In this document: positions 16,869-19,369 of the stretch, piece by piece | Position numbering within the stretch: position 1 is the stretch's first letter | How the letters are laid out: every line of letters starts with the position of its first letter | DNA from: JAYRWN01 sp041917975 | GTDB taxonomy: Bacteria; Bacteroidota; Bacteroidia; Chitinophagales; Saprospiraceae | Assembly: GCA_041917975.1 (NCBI GenBank) | Contig: JAYRWN010000321.1 | Span: forward strand, 1-19,369 | DNA: 19,369 nucleotides | Direction of reading: 5' to 3' | The notes under the pieces: generated by a model | The model's database searches: none | Seen by the model: the letters and a program-made list of their open reading frames with translations, nothing else | Told to the model about the DNA's origin: nothing | Program-made: the position numbers and the translations under genes

Positions 16869-17392
16869 GGAGGACCAAGCCAGACTTCCAATGCTCCATC
16901 CTGATTCACCGGAAGACAGAATTTTACCTCTTTGAACCCTTTTAATACATGTTCTACCTCTTGTTTGAGCACCCCTAACCCTATACCGTGAATAATGGTC
17001 ACCCGAACTAATTTTTTTTGGATGGCGGACTGGATAAACTGCCGGCAAGCGGCTAATTGATAGTCTAAGATGCGGGCCGAAGGGGCTTGAACCAGGTCAG
17101 GTTGCAAGATCTCAATGTGCAAGTCAATACTTACAGTTACTTCGGGCAGGGTCTGTTTTTTACTCTGACGGGATTTATCCTCCTTTAACCAGGAGAAATC
17201 AATAATCTCCTCTTCTTTTTTGAGATCTAAAGAGAGGTCGTCTGGAGCAATAAGGTGATGTTCGAACCCGATTTTAATTTTTGCCTGCACGCCTTCTGAG
17301 CCTTCGAAAATACCTACTTCACCACGGCTGATAATCCAGACCTTATCGCCAATCCACACTTCATCCAGATTCATGCTGAACTGTTTAATCAT
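16865..17392 (-). CDS. Smr-domain protein (DUF2027-like)
   Basis: This 175-residue protein has a C-terminal Smr (small MutS-related) domain, a fold often found in nucleases and nucleic-acid-binding proteins. The domain runs from VSIDLHIEIL (about 87-96, with D90-L91-H92) to HGIGLGVLKQEV (135-146), and ends with GALEVWLGPP. The first motif is DLHIE, not the textbook LDLHG, a variant I associate with Bacteroidota proteins. The N-terminal part has a short beta-rich segment (EVWIGDKVWIISRGEVGIF) and a charged linker (about 51-80). I chose the ATG at 17392; an ATG at 17374 and a GTG at 17407 are in-frame alternatives. It is convergent with dnaE, and the two reading frames overlap by 4 bp at TTAA. 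Function beyond probable nucleic-acid binding is not clear. Confidence 0.88.
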   Translation of the reverse strand: MIKQFSMNLDEVWIGDKVWIISRGEVGIFEGSEGVQAKIKIGFEHHLIAPDDLSLDLKKEEEIIDFSWLKEDKSRQSKKQTLPEVTVSIDLHIEILQPDLVQAPSARILDYQLAACRQFIQSAIQKKLVRVTIIHGIGLGVLKQEVEHVLKGFKEVKFCLPVNQDGALEVWLGPP

Positions 17393-17582
17393 TTTTGTTT
17401 TAACCACTTAAGGATCAACTGGTTCATTCCACCATAAAAATCGACTGAATAAAAAACGAATGGCTTATAAATTATGGTATCGGAACTATCTGGCCCTATT
17501 ATTGTGATGTTAAGATCCGGGCTTAAAGGTTTTTATTAACCTTTTTGTTTATTTTAGCTGTTTAAAGTTTCGAAAAAGGGTG

Positions 17583-18215
17583 ATGACCAAGTGGATTAAA
17601 AGGATACTTTTTGCGACCATAGTTATGGTCTTTGCCCTTTATTGGACCGATTGGTGGGTTACTTATGCCACTAGAAGTCAGCACTCCTCCGATATTACAG
17701 CCATGCCTGAGCGCAAAGTCGGATTAGTTTTAGGAACATCTAAGTTTACCAGTAACGGATCACGAAATTTATATTATCGCTACCGACTGGAAGCTGCTCG
17801 CGAGTTGATAGATTTATGTAAGGTTGATTATTTGTTGATTTCCGGTGACAACGCCACCATGAGTTACAATGAACCCATGACCATGCTTAAAGACCTGGTG
17901 GCTATGGGTATCCCCAAAGACAAAATATTTCTCGATTATGCCGGGTTTCGCACATTAGACTCGGTCATCCGAGCCCTGAAAGTATTTGGACAACAAGCCC
18001 TGATCGTTGTCAGTCAAGATTTTCAAAATGAAAGAGCCATCTACATCGCCGGCAGTTATGGCATGGATGTTTATGGCTACGATGCTCAGGATGTCCTACG
18101 GGAGCAGACCTCCTTATTAACCTTGCGTGAAAAAATGGCCAGGGTTAAAATGCTGGTGGATTTGGTGACTCAGACCTCTCCTAAATACCTGGGTGATCCT
18201 GTACTTATCCCCTGA
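17583..18215 (+). CDS. SanA/DUF218-family membrane protein
   Basis: This 210-residue protein is of the SanA/YdcF (DUF218, PF02698) family. In E. coli, SanA affects envelope permeability to vancomycin at high temperature. The biochemical activity of the family is unsettled. An N-terminal helix (about 6-25, after the basic TKWIKR) anchors it, with the DUF218 domain probably outside. Family blocks are VGLVLGTSKF (46-55), LLISGDN (84-90), YNEPMTM (95-101), DYAGFRTLDSVIRA (118-131), VSQDFQNERA (143-152) and a C-terminal PKYLG. Where E. coli-type members have SQ-x-F-H, this one has Gln (Q148). I chose the ATG at 17583, preceded by AAAAAGGGTG, the clearest ribosome-binding-like sequence in the window; a GTG is one codon upstream. 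The gene stands alone on this strand. Confidence 0.9.
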   Translation: MTKWIKRILFATIVMVFALYWTDWWVTYATRSQHSSDITAMPERKVGLVLGTSKFTSNGSRNLYYRYRLEAARELIDLCKVDYLLISGDNATMSYNEPMTMLKDLVAMGIPKDKIFLDYAGFRTLDSVIRALKVFGQQALIVVSQDFQNERAIYIAGSYGMDVYGYDAQDVLREQTSLLTLREKMARVKMLVDLVTQTSPKYLGDPVLIP

Positions 18216-18533
18216 TCAACAGGGATTTCCCGGACACATTTTCCAGATTCAGTCCTTTTTTTGACCATTTTTTACCAGGGTTAACCTTTCTAAGCATTTT
18301 TTGTGGTGTTTTTAACACTATTTTGTTAATTTTTAAAAAAAAATGTATATATATTTTTTGTATATGAAAAAACCTTGCTAAATTAGCTCCTAATTTACTT
18401 TAGGATTTTTTTATATATGTTTTTTTAAAGAATTTGAGGTTTCAATTAACAAGTTAAAACGAGATTCGATTGGGTCTTTTTTGAACAGATGAATTGAACA
18501 GCACATTCTGACCATAAACCAAAATCTAAGCTC
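18216..18533. other. AT-rich intergenic region with an inverted repeat
   Basis: This interval lies between the SanA-like gene and the secreted-protein gene. It is very A/T-rich and has no ORF. It contains a perfect 8-bp inverted repeat, TAAATTAG-CTC-CTAATTTA (18379-18398), followed by CTTTAGGA and then a run of seven T (18406-18412). This could be a weak terminator for the upstream gene or a hairpin in the leader of the downstream gene. No exact TAnnTTTG element is seen, so the promoter of the downstream gene is not located. Confidence 0.55.
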
Positions 18534-19369
18534 ATGAGCAAGACGAAATTTTGCCATTTTATGTTTTATTTAATGGTTTTAACTCTGATCTGGATTTTAC
18601 CGGAGAAGCTGTCTGCCAAGGTATATACACTGGCCGATTTGTGTGAAACTAAAACCATCACCGTCCATGTGGGCGACCAGGTGCAGACTAATTTTTCTAC
18701 CGGCCAGTGTGTAGATAAATTTAACAGCAAGGTGGGGCCCGACCAATACCATTGTGAATCAGTTACTAAAATTAAACCGGATGCTCCGGGTCAGCAGGTG
18801 AGCATTAATTTTCTGCAAAACTACATCATTGGATATCCTAACGATAATCCCAAGCTAGTGACCGGACGGCTAATGGTTTTAAACGGCATCCATGATGTAC
18901 CGATGACTTCCACCTCCTGCAGCGGTACCGGTACCTTGAGCAAAATGGACATGGGCGGTGCCAAGGTGTTGTTTGACAGTTACATCAATGGCAGCAAGTT
19001 TTCCAATCTCAATATGACCACCATCACCAGCACGGCTGCCGATGGCGGATTGACCGTAGTGGTCCTCTTGCTGTCAACAGATTTAGGTTCTTTTCCTTTT
19101 TCAATCGCCATGTCTACCACACCAAACACGACGTGTCAGTTGTCTTGTTTGAGTAAAGTGAATATTTCTTTAGACACCCGATGTGGCCGGAGGATTACCC
19201 CTTATGATGTGGATTTAACCTGCACGGCAGCTCCGGGAGTCAATCGTTATGGCATCATGATCAGCTATCCGACGCCCTCCTTACGGCAAGAATATGGTCC
19301 GGATAGCGTCGGAGTTAAATTAATAGGTCATGAATTAGTGTATAAACTTATTGATTCAGTAACCCAAAA
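18534..19369 (+). CDS. Secreted CUB-like surface protein, 3'-truncated by the window edge
   Basis: This frame is open from ATG at 18534 to the window end (278 codons plus two bases). The N-terminus is a signal peptide: basic SKTK, a hydrophobic core FMFYLMVLTLIWILP, and a likely cleavage near LSAK-VYT (about 28-30). The first domain (about 31-200) is Cys-containing and beta-rich. Segments such as PGQQVSINFLQNYIIGY and GGLTVVVLLLSTDLG have the alternation and order of CUB-like domains (resemblance, not proven). A second module starts at about 205: CLSKVNISLDTRCGRRITP, with YGIMISYP, then GVKLIGHELVYKLIDSV. This resembles the repeat unit of large Saprospiraceae surface proteins. A type IX secretion sorting domain would be expected at the missing C-terminus. 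Function unknown, perhaps adhesion or matrix. Confidence 0.8.
   Translation, partial: MSKTKFCHFMFYLMVLTLIWILPEKLSAKVYTLADLCETKTITVHVGDQVQTNFSTGQCVDKFNSKVGPDQYHCESVTKIKPDAPGQQVSINFLQNYIIGYPNDNPKLVTGRLMVLNGIHDVPMTSTSCSGTGTLSKMDMGGAKVLFDSYINGSKFSNLNMTTITSTAADGGLTVVVLLLSTDLGSFPFSIAMSTTPNTTCQLSCLSKVNISLDTRCGRRITPYDVDLTCTAAPGVNRYGIMISYPTPSLRQEYGPDSVGVKLIGHELVYKLIDSVTQ

Noticed and set aside
17460..17507. 15-codon ORF starting MAYKLWYRNY
   Set aside because: It is too short to support, has no distinguishing feature, and no leader evidence.
17525..17544. Hairpin AAAGGTT / AACCTTT followed by a T-rich run
   Set aside because: It looks like a terminator on the plus strand, but no plus-strand gene ends before it, and it lies just upstream of the SanA-like gene. 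It is probably a chance AT-rich inverted repeat.

Overview
The window looks like chromosomal DNA from a member of the Bacteroidota, most likely a Saprospiraceae-type organism. The evidence is: near-perfect Bacteroidota -7 promoter elements (TAnnTTTG) before several genes; A-rich leaders with little Shine-Dalgarno sequence; a lipoprotein with a K-D-D surface-export signature just after its lipidated cysteine; a NtrY-like histidine kinase; and, at the right edge, a secreted protein with a repeat-like module of the kind I associate with large Saprospiraceae surface proteins. The lineage call is inference from style and protein resemblance, not from a marker-gene comparison.

Layout. Positions 197-3039 (minus) hold a two-gene xylose operon, xylB-xylA, which isomerises D-xylose and phosphorylates D-xylulose for the pentose phosphate pathway. 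A divergent small surface lipoprotein gene (3227-3679, plus) ends at a terminator that also serves an AI-2E/PerM-family membrane protein converging from the right (3853-4911, minus). Divergent from that is an MFS exporter (5103-6305, plus), followed by a tRNA-Leu(CAG). Next is a decayed family-4 glycosyltransferase (about 6701-7706) with several frameshifts and one in-frame stop, then about 480 bp of non-coding DNA with a short hexamer repeat. A very large multi-pass histidine kinase lies at 8189-11365 (minus). It shares its upstream region with the divergent RNase P RNA gene rnpB (11501-11899, plus).

The right half holds an aldo/keto reductase (11961-12956, minus), a 30-residue single-pass membrane ORF upstream of it (13035-13127, minus), the replicative polymerase gene dnaE (13338-16868, plus), a convergent Smr-domain gene whose stop codon interlocks with that of dnaE (16865-17392, minus), and a SanA/DUF218 membrane protein (17583-18215, plus). 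After a 318-bp AT-rich gap comes the 5' part of a secreted CUB-like protein that runs off the window (18534 onward).

Most of the window is housekeeping or ordinary accessory metabolism. I found no CRISPR array, insertion sequence, phage gene or defence island, and no convincing new multi-gene system. The items most worth a second look are the 30-residue membrane ORF, the decayed glycosyltransferase, the lipobox at the start of the histidine kinase, the edge-truncated surface protein, and a pair of motifs shared by two gene-free intervals.
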